34,693 nucleotides of DNA from Burkholderiaceae bacterium (GCA_947450605.1 CANFWB010000017.1:1-34693); one strand, 5' to 3'. Shown: positions 18,340 to 28,638, counted from the first letter of the stretch. Translations and numbers: made by a program. Notes: generated by a model from the letters alone, not told the origin.

Positions 18340-19070
18340 CAGAGCGCTTCCTTGTTACCAAAAAATGTCTGGATCTCCGGATCGGAGTGCTTACTCAGAA
18401 GATCAATGCGATCATCTGCACGAATCACGCCACGATCCAAGAACATCACCGTATCCGCAATATTGCGAGCTAAGCTCAAGTCATGCGTGACGCAGATCAT
18501 CGTAATTCCCTCACCATGCAAGCGATTAATTAAATCCGCGACATCACGCGACATCACCGGATCAAGTGCTGAAGTTGGCTCATCAAGCACCAAAACTGCA
18601 GGATCCATCGCAAGTGCACGGGCAATCGCAACCCGCTGCTTTTGACCGCCAGAAAGTTGTGAGGGATATTTGTCTTGATGTGACGTCATCTCAAAATGAG
18701 ATAACTCTAGCAAGGCTCTTTCTTTGGCCTCAGCCTTGCCCATCTTGTGCAACTTTCGTAAACCTAGGGACACATTATCCAAGACGCTTAAGTGGCTATA
18801 TAAAGCAAATTGCTGAAATACGAAACCAATTTGCTTACGCAACTCTCTTACATCAACATTGGGGCCCAACACTTCCTCACCCCTAAAAACAATGGATCCA
18901 GAAGTAGGCTCGACTAGACGATTGAGGCAACGCAATAGAGTGGACTTACCAGAACCAGATGCGCCCATTAATACGCGAACATCACCTTCCTGTAAATCAA
19001 GGTTGATATTGGACAAAACGGTCTGTCCATCAAATTCTTTAACCAGGTCTCGCACTTGAATTAATGCCAC
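18339..19070 (-). CDS. Polar amino-acid-type ABC transporter ATP-binding protein
   Basis: Energises uptake. Walker A GASGSGKS at 36-43, Q loop at VFQQFALYSHLSV, signature LSGGQ at 139-143, Walker B VLVLDE with D163 and E164, and switch His196. Close to the GlnQ/HisP group by sequence and by its length of 243. GTG start with AAGG seven bases upstream. It lies between two permease genes and 34 bases after the first. Confidence 0.93.
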   Translation of the reverse strand: MALIQVRDLVKEFDGQTVLSNINLDLQEGDVRVLMGASGSGKSTLLRCLNRLVEPTSGSIVFRGEEVLGPNVDVRELRKQIGFVFQQFALYSHLSVLDNVSLGLRKLHKMGKAEAKERALLELSHFEMTSHQDKYPSQLSGGQKQRVAIARALAMDPAVLVLDEPTSALDPVMSRDVADLINRLHGEGITMICVTHDLSLARNIADTVMFLDRGVIRADDRIDLLSKHSDPEIQTFFGNKEAL

Positions 19071-19104
19071 GTCATTGCCTTATTAAAAAATGAAATATTG
19101 CCAC

Positions 19105-19758
19105 TCATGCCGGACTCATCCCAGGAATTTGATAGCGCTTGGTCAGCAACTGAATACCAAGCAAGCAAATTCGATAAATCACAAAATAAAGAATACCAAC
19201 CGCCAAGTACACCTCTATTCCACGCAAGGTGGTTGAGGTCAGCGTCATGGCCTGTTTAGTGATTTCGGGAATGCCGACAGTATAGGCAAATGGAGAATAT
19301 TTTAAAACGGAGGTGAACTCGTTCACCATACCGGGCACAGAGAATCGGAGCATTTGTGGCAACTCAATAAATCTCAATACTTGAATGCGCGTCATCCCCA
19401 TGGCTTGAGCAGCAATTACCTCCACAGGATCGACCGAATTAAATGCACCCCGAAAGACTTCCGCCAAATAAGCTGAAGCAACCAATCCCAAGCTAAGCGC
19501 CATTGCCATCAGCGGCGGCACCTTAAATCCGATACCTGGAAGGCCAAAATAGACGATGAACAGCAAGACAAGCACTGGCACCCCTCTAAACACATAGGTG
19601 TAGCAATCAATTAAAGGGGTAAGCCAGATAATTTGAAGGCGGCGCAGACTAGATAAGGTTAAGCCCACCACCAGCCCAGTTAAAGAGCAGACCAGCGTTA
19701 CCAGAACCGTATAAGAAATGCCCTGGGCTAACTGGGCAAGAATATCCAGAAAAGTCAC
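19105..19758 (-). CDS. Polar amino-acid-type ABC transporter permease (proximal)
   Basis: Second inner-membrane permease of the importer, 217 residues with about five transmembrane segments. The EAA-type loop is EVIAAQAMGMTRIQVLRFIELPQ (ending in LP, with the conserved A-A and G). GTG start; the ribosome-binding site is poor, and translation may rely on the receptor gene 54 bases upstream. It most likely dimerises with the distal permease. Confidence 0.88.
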   Translation of the reverse strand: MTFLDILAQLAQGISYTVLVTLVCSLTGLVVGLTLSSLRRLQIIWLTPLIDCYTYVFRGVPVLVLLFIVYFGLPGIGFKVPPLMAMALSLGLVASAYLAEVFRGAFNSVDPVEVIAAQAMGMTRIQVLRFIELPQMLRFSVPGMVNEFTSVLKYSPFAYTVGIPEITKQAMTLTSTTLRGIEVYLAVGILYFVIYRICLLGIQLLTKRYQIPGMSPA

Positions 19759-19812
19759 AGGGCAGGCTTTCGACTACGAATTAGGATTGATGATTGCTGT
19801 AGCTTACTGAAC

Positions 19813-20608
<796 letters not shown>

Positions 20609-20625
20609 ACTTTGGGTGCCTGCTA

Positions 20626-20631
20626 AGTATA
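20626..20631 (-). promoter_or_regulatory. Possible -10 element for the ABC importer operon
   Basis: The minus strand reads TATACT here, five of six bases of the sigma-70 -10 consensus, about 60 bases before the receptor start. No convincing -35 hexamer was found at 16-18 bases upstream. The 144-base gap after the cyclase gene is otherwise empty. Confidence 0.3.
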
Positions 20632-20709
20632 GGGGAATTGGCATGGAGCCAGATACTGCTGAGCCAAGTTGAGGGAGGCCATATTGGTGCTTAGTAGAGT
20701 AAGGCTTGA

Positions 20710-21828
20710 TTACTTTCGACCGTTTAGGAAAGAAGTTAATATTTGGCCCAGCCCTTTACACTCAACCAACTCACGCTCTTCAACCTCAAATGCGTCCTTC
20801 ACTAACTCCGTAGTTGCGGGCGCCATATGGACACGCCCAACCAATGAAGTCGACTCCATGCGGCTAGCAGTATTCACCGTGTTACCCCAGAGATCGTAGG
20901 AGAATTTAGTAAAACCGATCACCCCAGCCACAACGGGGCCTGAATTTAAGCCGACACGCATTTGCAACTCAATGCCATTATCCGCATTAAATGCCGCTAG
21001 ATCTTCAAACATTCCCAGCGCCATATCAGCGACTATGTGCGCATGATCGGAACGGGGAATCGGCAAGCCACCGGCTGCCATATAGGCATCACCAATGGTT
21101 TTAATTTTCTCCAACCCCAGATCCTCCGCCCTTCTATCAAAGCGTCCAAATAGATCGTTTAATAGCTTGACCAATTCGGCCGCCGTTTTATTTGAGGCCA
21201 TCTTTGTAAAGCCAGATAAGTCACTAAATAAAATAGTGGCCTCTGGATAGCTGCCTGAAATATTGCTCTCGCCCTTCTTCAAACGCTCAGCAATCGGCTT
21301 TGGCAAAATATTCAGCATTAACTTTTCAGTCTTCATTTGCTCAATGTTGAGCAATTCTTTTTCATGCTGGAGTTGAATAATGCGCTCGCGATCCACATCC
21401 CGTAAGCGCTTCTTCTCTAAGGATGAAAATACTCGGGCCCGCAGCAGCACTGGATCAAAGGGTTTCGGGAGATAGTCCTCCGCCCCCACCTGTATACACT
21501 CAATGGTTCTTTCAAAATGCTCCGAACCGGACACCACAATAATAGGGAGATAACGAAGCTCAGGAGAAGACTTGACAGCCTTCAGTGTTTCAAGACCATC
21601 CATCTCAGGCATTTCCATGTCCAAGAGCATTAAATCAAAAACTTCGCCCTGTATTTTTGCAAGAGCCTCAACCCCATCCCCAGCCTCTTGGATATTGGTG
21701 ATGCCAACCGCGTTCAACTCGCGGATGAGTAACTTACGCAAGGTGCGACTGTCGTCCACAACCAAGACTTTCATTGCCTTAGTTTGCTCTAGGATTTCCG
21801 GTGAAATGTTGGTCATTTCTGCATTCAT
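20710..21828 (-). CDS. Response regulator fused to a class III adenylate cyclase
   Basis: Predicted phosphorylation-controlled cAMP synthase. Residues 18-140 are a receiver domain: acidic pocket D25-D26, phospho-acceptor D70 (LLDMEMPEMDG), S100 and K122. A helical linker (about 138-185) leads into a class III cyclase domain (about 190-370). Metal-binding aspartates are D203 (FSDLSGFT) and D247 (IGDAYMA); K243 (EKIKTIGD) and D312 (SYDLWGN) match the adenine-recognising Lys-Asp pair of mammalian adenylate cyclase; N319 and R323 are the transition-state residues. The catalytic set is complete and points to ATP rather than GTP. It is the last gene of the chemosensory operon, 20 bases after cheR, with GAGG eight bases before the ATG. 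Confidence 0.92.
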   Translation of the reverse strand: MNAEMTNISPEILEQTKAMKVLVVDDSRTLRKLLIRELNAVGITNIQEAGDGVEALAKIQGEVFDLMLLDMEMPEMDGLETLKAVKSSPELRYLPIIVVSGSEHFERTIECIQVGAEDYLPKPFDPVLLRARVFSSLEKKRLRDVDRERIIQLQHEKELLNIEQMKTEKLMLNILPKPIAERLKKGESNISGSYPEATILFSDLSGFTKMASNKTAAELVKLLNDLFGRFDRRAEDLGLEKIKTIGDAYMAAGGLPIPRSDHAHIVADMALGMFEDLAAFNADNGIELQMRVGLNSGPVVAGVIGFTKFSYDLWGNTVNTASRMESTSLVGRVHMAPATTELVKDAFEVEERELVECKGLGQILTSFLNGRK

Positions 21829-21848
21829 ATACTCTGCCTCAAATTAGC

Positions 21849-22685
21849 TCATCTTTTTTGATAGTAAGAAACTCTGTCTAATTGCACAATCCTATACGCC
21901 TGATCAAATAAGATCGATTCCGATGAACCCAGAATTAAGTAGGATGAAGCATCTAACAATTGGGAATGTAACCGCTTAACAATTTTGGCTTTAGTGAGCT
22001 GATTGAAGTAAATCAATACATTGCGCATCAAAATCAAATCAAATTTGGGCATCAAAGGCCAATCATGAATCAGGTTCATCTGCTTAAATTGCACCATACT
22101 TCGCAGATCAGCATTGATTTCATAATGCCCGCCGGGCAATTTGATAAAGTGCCTCTGAATTTGAGCCTCAGATAGACCGCGCTGTATTTCAGTTTGGTTG
22201 TAAATGCCCAAGCTAGCCTTCTCTAGTGCCTGCTCTGAAATATCGGTAGCTAGGATGCGAATCTTCCAACCGGCAAGTTCGGGGAAATATTCGCGCAATA
22301 GAATGGCGATGCTATACGGCTCTTGCCCAGTGGAAGATGCTGCAGACCAAATATTGAGCTCACGTGCGTCTTTGCGCTTCTGGATTAAATCCGTAAAAAT
22401 AGTTGTTTTAAGAATTTCAAATGGGTGAATATCCCTAAAAAAACTAGTTTCATTGGTGGTCATAGCTTCGAAGGCTTGCCAATGTATATCACCAACAGGG
22501 TTGGTAATTAGGAATCTCAATAGAGGTGTATGCCCTGCAAATCCATGCTTACTCACAACATTTGAAAGGCGAGACTGAATCAAATAGGCTTTGCTAGCAT
22601 CTAGGGAAACACCAATATTTTTTTCTACTAAGCTGAAGAAACCCTCAACATCTACCGCATCAATTGGGCTGTTCTCTAAACTCAT
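21849..22685 (-). CDS. cheR: Chemoreceptor glutamate methyltransferase CheR
   Basis: Methylates glutamates of the chemoreceptor with SAM, setting adaptation with CheB. Motifs in order: NETSFFRD (78-85), SAASSTGQEPYSIAI (SAM-binding), ILATDIS, LMRNVLIYF and YLILGSSES. Length of 278 is normal, with no extra TPR or other C-terminal domain. ATG overlaps the cheB stop (ATGA). Confidence 0.95.
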   Translation of the reverse strand: MSLENSPIDAVDVEGFFSLVEKNIGVSLDASKAYLIQSRLSNVVSKHGFAGHTPLLRFLITNPVGDIHWQAFEAMTTNETSFFRDIHPFEILKTTIFTDLIQKRKDARELNIWSAASSTGQEPYSIAILLREYFPELAGWKIRILATDISEQALEKASLGIYNQTEIQRGLSEAQIQRHFIKLPGGHYEINADLRSMVQFKQMNLIHDWPLMPKFDLILMRNVLIYFNQLTKAKIVKRLHSQLLDASSYLILGSSESILFDQAYRIVQLDRVSYYQKR

Positions 22686-23839
22686 TTCAATTGAGTCCGA
22701 AATAGAATTTCGTCGGGAATAGCTTCTAGTGGAAGCACCTTCTCAGCTAAATCTGCCTGCGCTATCGCCCCAGGCATTCCCCAAATGACGCTAGTTTCCT
22801 CATCTTGAGCCAACACTACTCCATTACTGCGAATAATGTCCTCGGCACCACGCAAACCATCGTAGCCCATGCCAGTCAGTACAACAGCTAATAGCGACTG
22901 CCCATAGACCTTCGCAGCACTTCTAAATAGAACATCTACTGCGGGCCTACAAGAATTCTCTGGCGGATCTTCATTCAAATACATAAAGACTTTTGTGCCC
23001 TTCCGCCTTAACTCCAGATGGTAGCCACCAGGTGCTAAGTAAGCATGTCCGGCTAACGCCTCTTGACCATCGTAAGGTTCCTGTACCGGCATGACGCCCA
23101 CTTCCGTCAAGCGTGTAGCCAGCAAAGTGGTGAACTTGGGAGGCATATGCTGGACGATGAAGATGGGCACCGTTAATGGTGTACGCCACAACTCAAAAAC
23201 CTTCATTAATGCCGCTGGACCGCCTGTAGAAACTCCTATACAAACTGCATCTACTGGATAAAGCGGTCTCCCCTCTGGCCGAGCTACCTTAGCAGTGGTA
23301 GCTGATGCGGCTTGAGCGGTAGGTAGTTTGGTAATTTTTTCAGGAACCGGCATGGCGAGAGCCTCCCTGCGAACTGCGCCCCGCTCTTTAATCGATATTC
23401 CCTTTTTTGCATCCTCAGTGTCACGCTGACACAACGCTTTAATTTTGGGAATCAAACTGTCTTCTAGGACCCTGTAAGCATCCGCAGGGTCTGCAGAGGC
23501 CTGAGGCTTACCGACATAATCACTTGCGCCATAGGTTAAGGCATCCATGGTCGCTGAAGCGCCTCGCTGGGTTAAAGAGCTGAACATGATGATGGGTAAT
23601 GCTGGGTAAATCTTACGAATTTCTCGCAATGCGGTAATGCCATCCATCTCCGGCATCTCCACATCCAAAGTCACAATATCTGGATTGGACCGCTTAATCG
23701 ATTCGATAGCCAGTAATCCATTCGCAGCAGTTCCCACAACCTCAATGTCGGGGTGCTTCATTAATGAAGTCATGATGATGCGACGCATGACCGCAGAATC
23801 ATCAACAATCAGCACTCGAATTTTATCTTCAAACTTCAT
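22682..23839 (-). CDS. cheB: Chemotaxis response regulator methylesterase CheB
   Basis: Removes receptor methyl groups and deamidates receptor glutamines when phosphorylated by CheA. N-terminal receiver with D13-D14 pocket, phospho-acceptor D59 (TLDVEMPEMDG), S87 and K111; a long Ala/Pro/Lys linker (about 135-195); C-terminal esterase with catalytic S204 (IGVSTGGP), H231 (VQHMPP) and D327 (LTGMGYDG). Length of 385 is slightly above typical because of the linker. It lies 53 bases after cheW. Confidence 0.95.
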   Translation of the reverse strand: MKFEDKIRVLIVDDSAVMRRIIMTSLMKHPDIEVVGTAANGLLAIESIKRSNPDIVTLDVEMPEMDGITALREIRKIYPALPIIMFSSLTQRGASATMDALTYGASDYVGKPQASADPADAYRVLEDSLIPKIKALCQRDTEDAKKGISIKERGAVRREALAMPVPEKITKLPTAQAASATTAKVARPEGRPLYPVDAVCIGVSTGGPAALMKVFELWRTPLTVPIFIVQHMPPKFTTLLATRLTEVGVMPVQEPYDGQEALAGHAYLAPGGYHLELRRKGTKVFMYLNEDPPENSCRPAVDVLFRSAAKVYGQSLLAVVLTGMGYDGLRGAEDIIRSNGVVLAQDEETSVIWGMPGAIAQADLAEKVLPLEAIPDEILFRTQLK

Positions 23840-23892
23840 TACTTAATCCACATAAATACGAGCATTGATACAACAAGAATTGGAAAACGCAA

Positions 23893-24351
23893 TTAGGCCA
23901 GTAGCAGCTGGTTTTTAGTCTTTTCGGTGCGCTGTTTAATTAACTGAGGATCCAAGATTAATAAGAGCCTATCACTGAGCTTATGTACCCCCATTACCAA
24001 TTCTCGAGAGATCACAGAAAAATTGCTAGGAGGGGGCTCGAATGTATCTTGATCAAGCGAAAGAATTTCTCCGGCATCATCCACCAAAAGAGCAACCAGG
24101 AAGCCATCACTACGCAAAATGATGCTGATAGATTCAGTCAAACCAGAATGGCGCTCGAGATTCAGACGCTCATACATATCAATTGCCGGCACCAACTGGC
24201 CACGTAAATTCATAACCCCACGAACTGTCTTTGGGCTTTTAGGGACGGGAGTGACTTCTAAGTTTCGGTTCAGCTCGAGAACATCACCTGCATTGATGCC
24301 AAAGTAATGTCCGCCCAAGTAAAAAGTTACAAAATCTGTAGAAATACTCAT
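23893..24351 (-). CDS. cheW: Chemotaxis coupling protein CheW
   Basis: Scaffold joining receptor and CheA in the signalling array. The single CheW domain of 152 residues shows VRGVMNLRGQLVPAIDM (about 43-59) and the VDDAGEIL segment typical of the fold. ATG overlaps the cheA stop (TGATG). It is the only separate CheW in the operon; the CheA C terminus carries two more CheW-like domains. Confidence 0.93.
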   Translation of the reverse strand: MSISTDFVTFYLGGHYFGINAGDVLELNRNLEVTPVPKSPKTVRGVMNLRGQLVPAIDMYERLNLERHSGLTESISIILRSDGFLVALLVDDAGEILSLDQDTFEPPPSNFSVISRELVMGVHKLSDRLLLILDPQLIKQRTEKTKNQLLLA

Positions 24352-26639
24352 CAGCTAAAGTCCATGTCAATTACCGCTGGATATTCTTTAGAATTTTCCT
24401 GCAAATTACGCATCATTAAAATTTCCTGCAGATCAATCACATTGATGACCTGGTCATTTAAAGAAACGCAGCCGAGCAAGCCTTTTTGCGGCGGATTCGC
24501 CTCATGAAGATTCTTGGAAACGTGAATGATGTCATGCACCTGGCTTACTACGAGACCGACTGGTATGCCATTGGTGTAATGCACGATTACCGGAATCACC
24601 TCATCTTCAGTTAGGGACGCCCTACGTTTATTGGCACCCTCAATGTAGTGATTCAGGTACAGTAAATGCATGATCTCTTTGCCGTACTGAATAACGTTGC
24701 GATTACCGTTCCGCTGCACCTGTTTAGGCGAAATCATTTCTAAGCGCTCAACGTTATCAAGGTAAATTGCTAAGCGTGATTGGCCCTCAAGCTCAAAGGA
24801 GAGCATCGCCACATCTTCCTCATATGAGCGTTCTTGTACAGTCTCAGAATTCAATGGGCGAGACTGAATCTTCGCAACCATTCCAGACTGAATGGCAATG
24901 CCATCAATATCCAAAATCAGCGCTACTCGACCATTACCTAAAATCGTCGCACCAGCGAAATCTTTAACATCCTTCAGCAATGGTCCAAGCGGCTTAACAA
25001 CGACCTCTTGCATGTTAAGAACCTCATCAACAACCAAGCCGAAACGGATTCCTGAAGATTGCAAAATAGCAATATTCAAAACCGCATCATCAGCCGGCCA
25101 ATCTTGATTGACTTCGAGCTGGTGATTTAAAAATAGGATGGGAACCAGTTGGTTGCGCAACCTAAAGACCGGCGTGCCATAAAAATCCTCCAAGCCGGTA
25201 GTGTCACTGTTTAAATCCAAACGCACCATCTCCAAAACACTGTTTTGTGGGATTGCATAAGGCTCAGCTCCACAGCGTACAAATAGGGCTGGCATGATCG
25301 CGAGGGTCAATGGGATCTTTAGGCGGATGTTTGTGCCAACGCCGCGCTGACTATTAATGTCAATTGACCCACCAATATTGGAGATATTGGTCTTGACCAC
25401 ATCCATACCAACACCTCGTCCAGAGAGATTGGTTACCTGACTCTTAGTGGAGAAGCCCGGTAGGAAAATAAATTCCAGCAACTGTAAGTCAGATAGCTCA
25501 TGCGCATTTTGCGGGGGAATAAGATTCTTCTCAATCGCTCTTTGACGAACCAGATCAAAATCAACGCCAGCCCCATCATCCGCAATTTCAATCACCACCA
25601 TGCCATTTTCATGGCTGGCACGCAATAAGACTTTACCCAATTCTGGTTTACCGCAACTCACACGGTCTGCAGGAAGCTCAATGCCATGATCAATACTATT
25701 GCGAATAATATGCACCAAGGGATCACGAATAGCATCTAGCAAGGTTCTGTCTAGTTCAGTTTCAGCGCCCTCTTGAATCAAGCTCACTTGCTTGCCGCAT
25801 TGATTGGAAACATCTCGTATCAATCGCGGAAATTTCGTCCAAACCTGAGAAATCGGCTGCATGCGGGTTTTCATCATGCGCTCTTGTAACTCAAGCGTGA
25901 GCAGATCAACTACGCGTACCGCACTTGAAAAATCATGATCGCTAAATTGGTTAGTAAATGGCAAAAGGCGGTTTCTAGCCAACACCATTTCACTAACTAA
26001 ATTCATCAGCTTATCCAACAACTCAAGACTAACTTTGACGGGCGCAGCAGATTCTTGGGTTTTGACAATATCCGCAGGATCTGGAGCCCACACCTGGTCT
26101 GTTGATTCGCCATCATCTGAACTGACAGCAACCGGGGAATGGACTTGCTTGATTTCGGCATCTTCAGGCGCTGGATTTGGTGTAGAAACTATTTGAGGCT
26201 CTACAGGTGCTGCCGGCTGAGTAACTTGTACTGGTGCACTGGGAACATTCGCCTCTTTACCTGCTGCAAGCGCTAATAAATTCTCTACCAATGCAGTGTC
26301 GTCGCCAGTAGGCTCAGTTTGATTGGATTCAATCCCCTCAATAATCACTCTGAGGCAATCTAAAGCGGAGAACAGCATGGTGGTCTTTTGGGTATCGAGC
26401 GTCAACTGTCCGTCACGAATTTTTCCCAACAAAGACTCACCCGCATGCGACACTTTTTCAAGACGCTTAAAGGCAAAAAATCCACTACTCCCTTTAAGCG
26501 TGTGCATGGCACGGAAAATATTTGCAACTAATTTCTTATCATCAGGCGTGATTTCTAGCTGGACAAAATCGAGGTCGAGTTGATCCAATATCTCGCGCGC
26601 CTCAATGATGAACTCAACTAGAATGTCGTCGTCATTCAT
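24351..26639 (-). CDS. cheA: Chemotaxis histidine kinase CheA with two C-terminal CheW-like domains
   Basis: Receptor-controlled kinase. HPt domain (1-105) with phospho-accepting H46 in AMHTLKGSSG; a Pro/Ala-rich linker (about 130-200) with no recognisable P2 CheY-binding domain; dimerisation helices (200-265); ATPase domain (266-443) with N-box HIIRNSIDHG (N314), DDGAG at 354-358 and GRGVGM at 407-412; the usual P5 CheW-like domain (445-585); then a second CheW-like domain (about 605-745). The tandem CheW ending is unusual, since classical CheA stops after P5. There is no receiver domain as in WspE. The start has no good ribosome-binding site and lies 42 bases after the receptor gene. Confidence 0.94.
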   Translation of the reverse strand: MNDDDILVEFIIEAREILDQLDLDFVQLEITPDDKKLVANIFRAMHTLKGSSGFFAFKRLEKVSHAGESLLGKIRDGQLTLDTQKTTMLFSALDCLRVIIEGIESNQTEPTGDDTALVENLLALAAGKEANVPSAPVQVTQPAAPVEPQIVSTPNPAPEDAEIKQVHSPVAVSSDDGESTDQVWAPDPADIVKTQESAAPVKVSLELLDKLMNLVSEMVLARNRLLPFTNQFSDHDFSSAVRVVDLLTLELQERMMKTRMQPISQVWTKFPRLIRDVSNQCGKQVSLIQEGAETELDRTLLDAIRDPLVHIIRNSIDHGIELPADRVSCGKPELGKVLLRASHENGMVVIEIADDGAGVDFDLVRQRAIEKNLIPPQNAHELSDLQLLEFIFLPGFSTKSQVTNLSGRGVGMDVVKTNISNIGGSIDINSQRGVGTNIRLKIPLTLAIMPALFVRCGAEPYAIPQNSVLEMVRLDLNSDTTGLEDFYGTPVFRLRNQLVPILFLNHQLEVNQDWPADDAVLNIAILQSSGIRFGLVVDEVLNMQEVVVKPLGPLLKDVKDFAGATILGNGRVALILDIDGIAIQSGMVAKIQSRPLNSETVQERSYEEDVAMLSFELEGQSRLAIYLDNVERLEMISPKQVQRNGNRNVIQYGKEIMHLLYLNHYIEGANKRRASLTEDEVIPVIVHYTNGIPVGLVVSQVHDIIHVSKNLHEANPPQKGLLGCVSLNDQVINVIDLQEILMMRNLQENSKEYPAVIDMDFS

Positions 26640-26681
26640 AGATTGCTATATCGATGTTCTATTAATAAGCTTATTTATTCC

Positions 26682-28484
26682 TTAAACCTTGAATTTAGAA
26701 ACCAAGTCTTGAAGTTCACTGGCAATTTTGGCCAAATCGGACGCAGCCACCTGAGTATTTGCAGCGCCCTCAGTAGTACTCTGAGCAGCCTCAGATACAG
26801 AACCAATATTAGAGGCAATGTTGGCACTACTTGCAGCCGCAGTAGAGACGCTGCGACCCATCTCACCTGTAGTTGCTGCCTGCTCCTCTACGGCACTCGC
26901 AATTAAGCTGGAGATATCGTTGATCTTATTAATGATGATAGAAATTTCTTCAATCGAAACCATCGCACCATTGGTATCAGACTGAATGGCAGTGATGCTG
27001 CCGCTAATTTCCTCGGTAGCCTTGGCTGTTTGTCTTGCCAACTCTTTAACTTCATTGGCAACCACGGCAAATCCTTTGCCCAGCTCACCTGCACGAGCAG
27101 CCTCAATCGTCGCATTCAGAGCCAGTAAATTGGTTTGCTCGGCAATACTCGAAATGACTTTCAGTACGCTACCGATTTCAGTACTGCTCTCGCCCAACTT
27201 AGCCATAGTGGCATTTGTTCTTTGGGCAATTTGCACGGCTTGATTCGCAACAGTAGAAGCTTCCACTGCATTAATCGAGATTTCACGAATACTAGCGCTC
27301 ATTTCTTCTACGCCTGCAGCAACAGTCTGCGTATTTGAGCTCACCTCTACGGCCGCGCCTGAAACGACTTTCGCTTGGGCAGCAGTTTCTTCCGCATTGG
27401 AACTCATTTGCATACTGACAGCGGCTAACTCTTCTGATGAGCTGGCCAATGAAGTGGCATTTTTAGAAATCGCTTGGAATGCTTTGCGTGAAGTATCGAT
27501 TAAACGATTCACCTGCGTACTGATATCCAGAAAGAAACCTTCTTTACCAGCTAACGGCACTTCGGCAGTGAAATCTCCCGCAGCAGCAGCTGAGATGATC
27601 TCGCCAATTTGTTTCGTTGTTTCTTGTGCCTTGAGATTGTTTTCGCGATCCAGTGTTGCCAATTGATCAGCCTTTTGCAAGCTTACCTGTAAAACACCAA
27701 CAGCCTTGGCCATCGTGCCAATTTCATTACTGTATTCAGTGTTATGTATTACGGTGCCTAGTTTTGCCTCGGCTAAATCACCAATGGATGAGGCCAGACT
27801 TTTAATTGGGTCATTGATGGACTTATTAACCAAATAAACAATAGCAATTGAGAATAGCACCGCTAAACAAAGCATCACAGCCATAGTCGCTTTAATGCTG
27901 GCGGCCATCTCCATTGCCTTTTCCAGATTCTCTTCAGCGCCCTTAGCCTTCATCTCGGAGACTTCTTTAATTTCATTGGAAACTTTACTTAAGGCATCTT
28001 GATAGTCTTTTGATGAAATGACTTTGTACCCCGAAATAGCTGGTGAGGCTCCTTGTGCTGCAGCAAGAACCTTATCTATAGCTGCATAGTAAGACTCAAT
28101 ATCGACCTTTACTCCATCCAATTTTGTTTTTAATGCTGGGCGAAAAATGGTTCCTTTGGACTTTTCGTAAACCTCCATTTGGGTTTTCTTGGTTTTTGCA
28201 ATTGTTTCTAGAGCATTTTTTGCTCCATCTGCATCGCCTGCATTTATTGCAAGAACGTAACGGTTGGTCACTCTACCGATAATGTTGTTGTCTCGATTTA
28301 ATTGGCGCAGATAAGAGATGCCTAACAAATCCTTGTTGTACATATTTTCGGTATTGCTAATCAATCGGTCGAATGACCAGAATGCCGTAGCAGCAATGAT
28401 GAGGGTAAATAAAACCACAAAAGAGAAACCAATAATCAATTTGGTTTTTAATTTGAGCTTTTCAAAGCCTTTAGAAATAGACAT
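26682..28484 (-). CDS. Methyl-accepting chemoreceptor with four-helix-bundle sensor
   Basis: Inner-membrane receptor, 600 residues. TM1 16-36; a mainly helical periplasmic sensor (about 37-198, 4HB_MCP type); TM2 199-220; HAMP 221-273 followed by a second HAMP-like segment (about 285-335); signalling coiled coil 336-600 with the conserved tip [19 protein letters not shown] (449-467). The protein ends in LVSKFKV without the NWETF-type tether used by some CheR and CheB. The ligand is unknown. It is the first gene of the operon and the only receptor in view. No clear Shine-Dalgarno sequence precedes its ATG. Confidence 0.94.
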   Translation of the reverse strand: MSISKGFEKLKLKTKLIIGFSFVVLFTLIIAATAFWSFDRLISNTENMYNKDLLGISYLRQLNRDNNIIGRVTNRYVLAINAGDADGAKNALETIAKTKKTQMEVYEKSKGTIFRPALKTKLDGVKVDIESYYAAIDKVLAAAQGASPAISGYKVISSKDYQDALSKVSNEIKEVSEMKAKGAEENLEKAMEMAASIKATMAVMLCLAVLFSIAIVYLVNKSINDPIKSLASSIGDLAEAKLGTVIHNTEYSNEIGTMAKAVGVLQVSLQKADQLATLDRENNLKAQETTKQIGEIISAAAAGDFTAEVPLAGKEGFFLDISTQVNRLIDTSRKAFQAISKNATSLASSSEELAAVSMQMSSNAEETAAQAKVVSGAAVEVSSNTQTVAAGVEEMSASIREISINAVEASTVANQAVQIAQRTNATMAKLGESSTEIGSVLKVISSIAEQTNLLALNATIEAARAGELGKGFAVVANEVKELARQTAKATEEISGSITAIQSDTNGAMVSIEEISIIINKINDISSLIASAVEEQAATTGEMGRSVSTAAASSANIASNIGSVSEAAQSTTEGAANTQVAASDLAKIASELQDLVSKFKV

Positions 28485-28586
28485 GGTGATGTGCGCCGAG
28501 ACAGGATGTTAGAAATGAGTATTTATCATACTGTCTTTTGGGGCGGGATCCCACGGTCATGCACATTTTTTATACGTGAAAGTCAT

Positions 28587-28605
28587 CCACCCAAAAAATA
28601 GGTGG
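28587..28605. repeat. Small hairpin upstream of the chemoreceptor gene
   Basis: CCACC (28587-28591) is inverted at 28601-28605 (GGTGG) around an AT-rich 9-base loop. It is short and has no U tract on the minus strand; it could be a protein-binding site or chance. Confidence 0.25.
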
Positions 28606-28638
28606 GATAAAAAATAGTGTATCTATCTAGATGCCGAT

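Noticed and set aside
20640..20709. Short inverted repeats after the cyclase gene as an operon terminator
   Set aside because: Only four-base arms with no U run; read-through into the ABC importer cannot be excluded.
28545..28555. GGGATCCC palindrome upstream of the chemoreceptor gene as an operator
   Set aside because: An isolated 8-base palindrome is expected by chance, and it is not repeated or extended.
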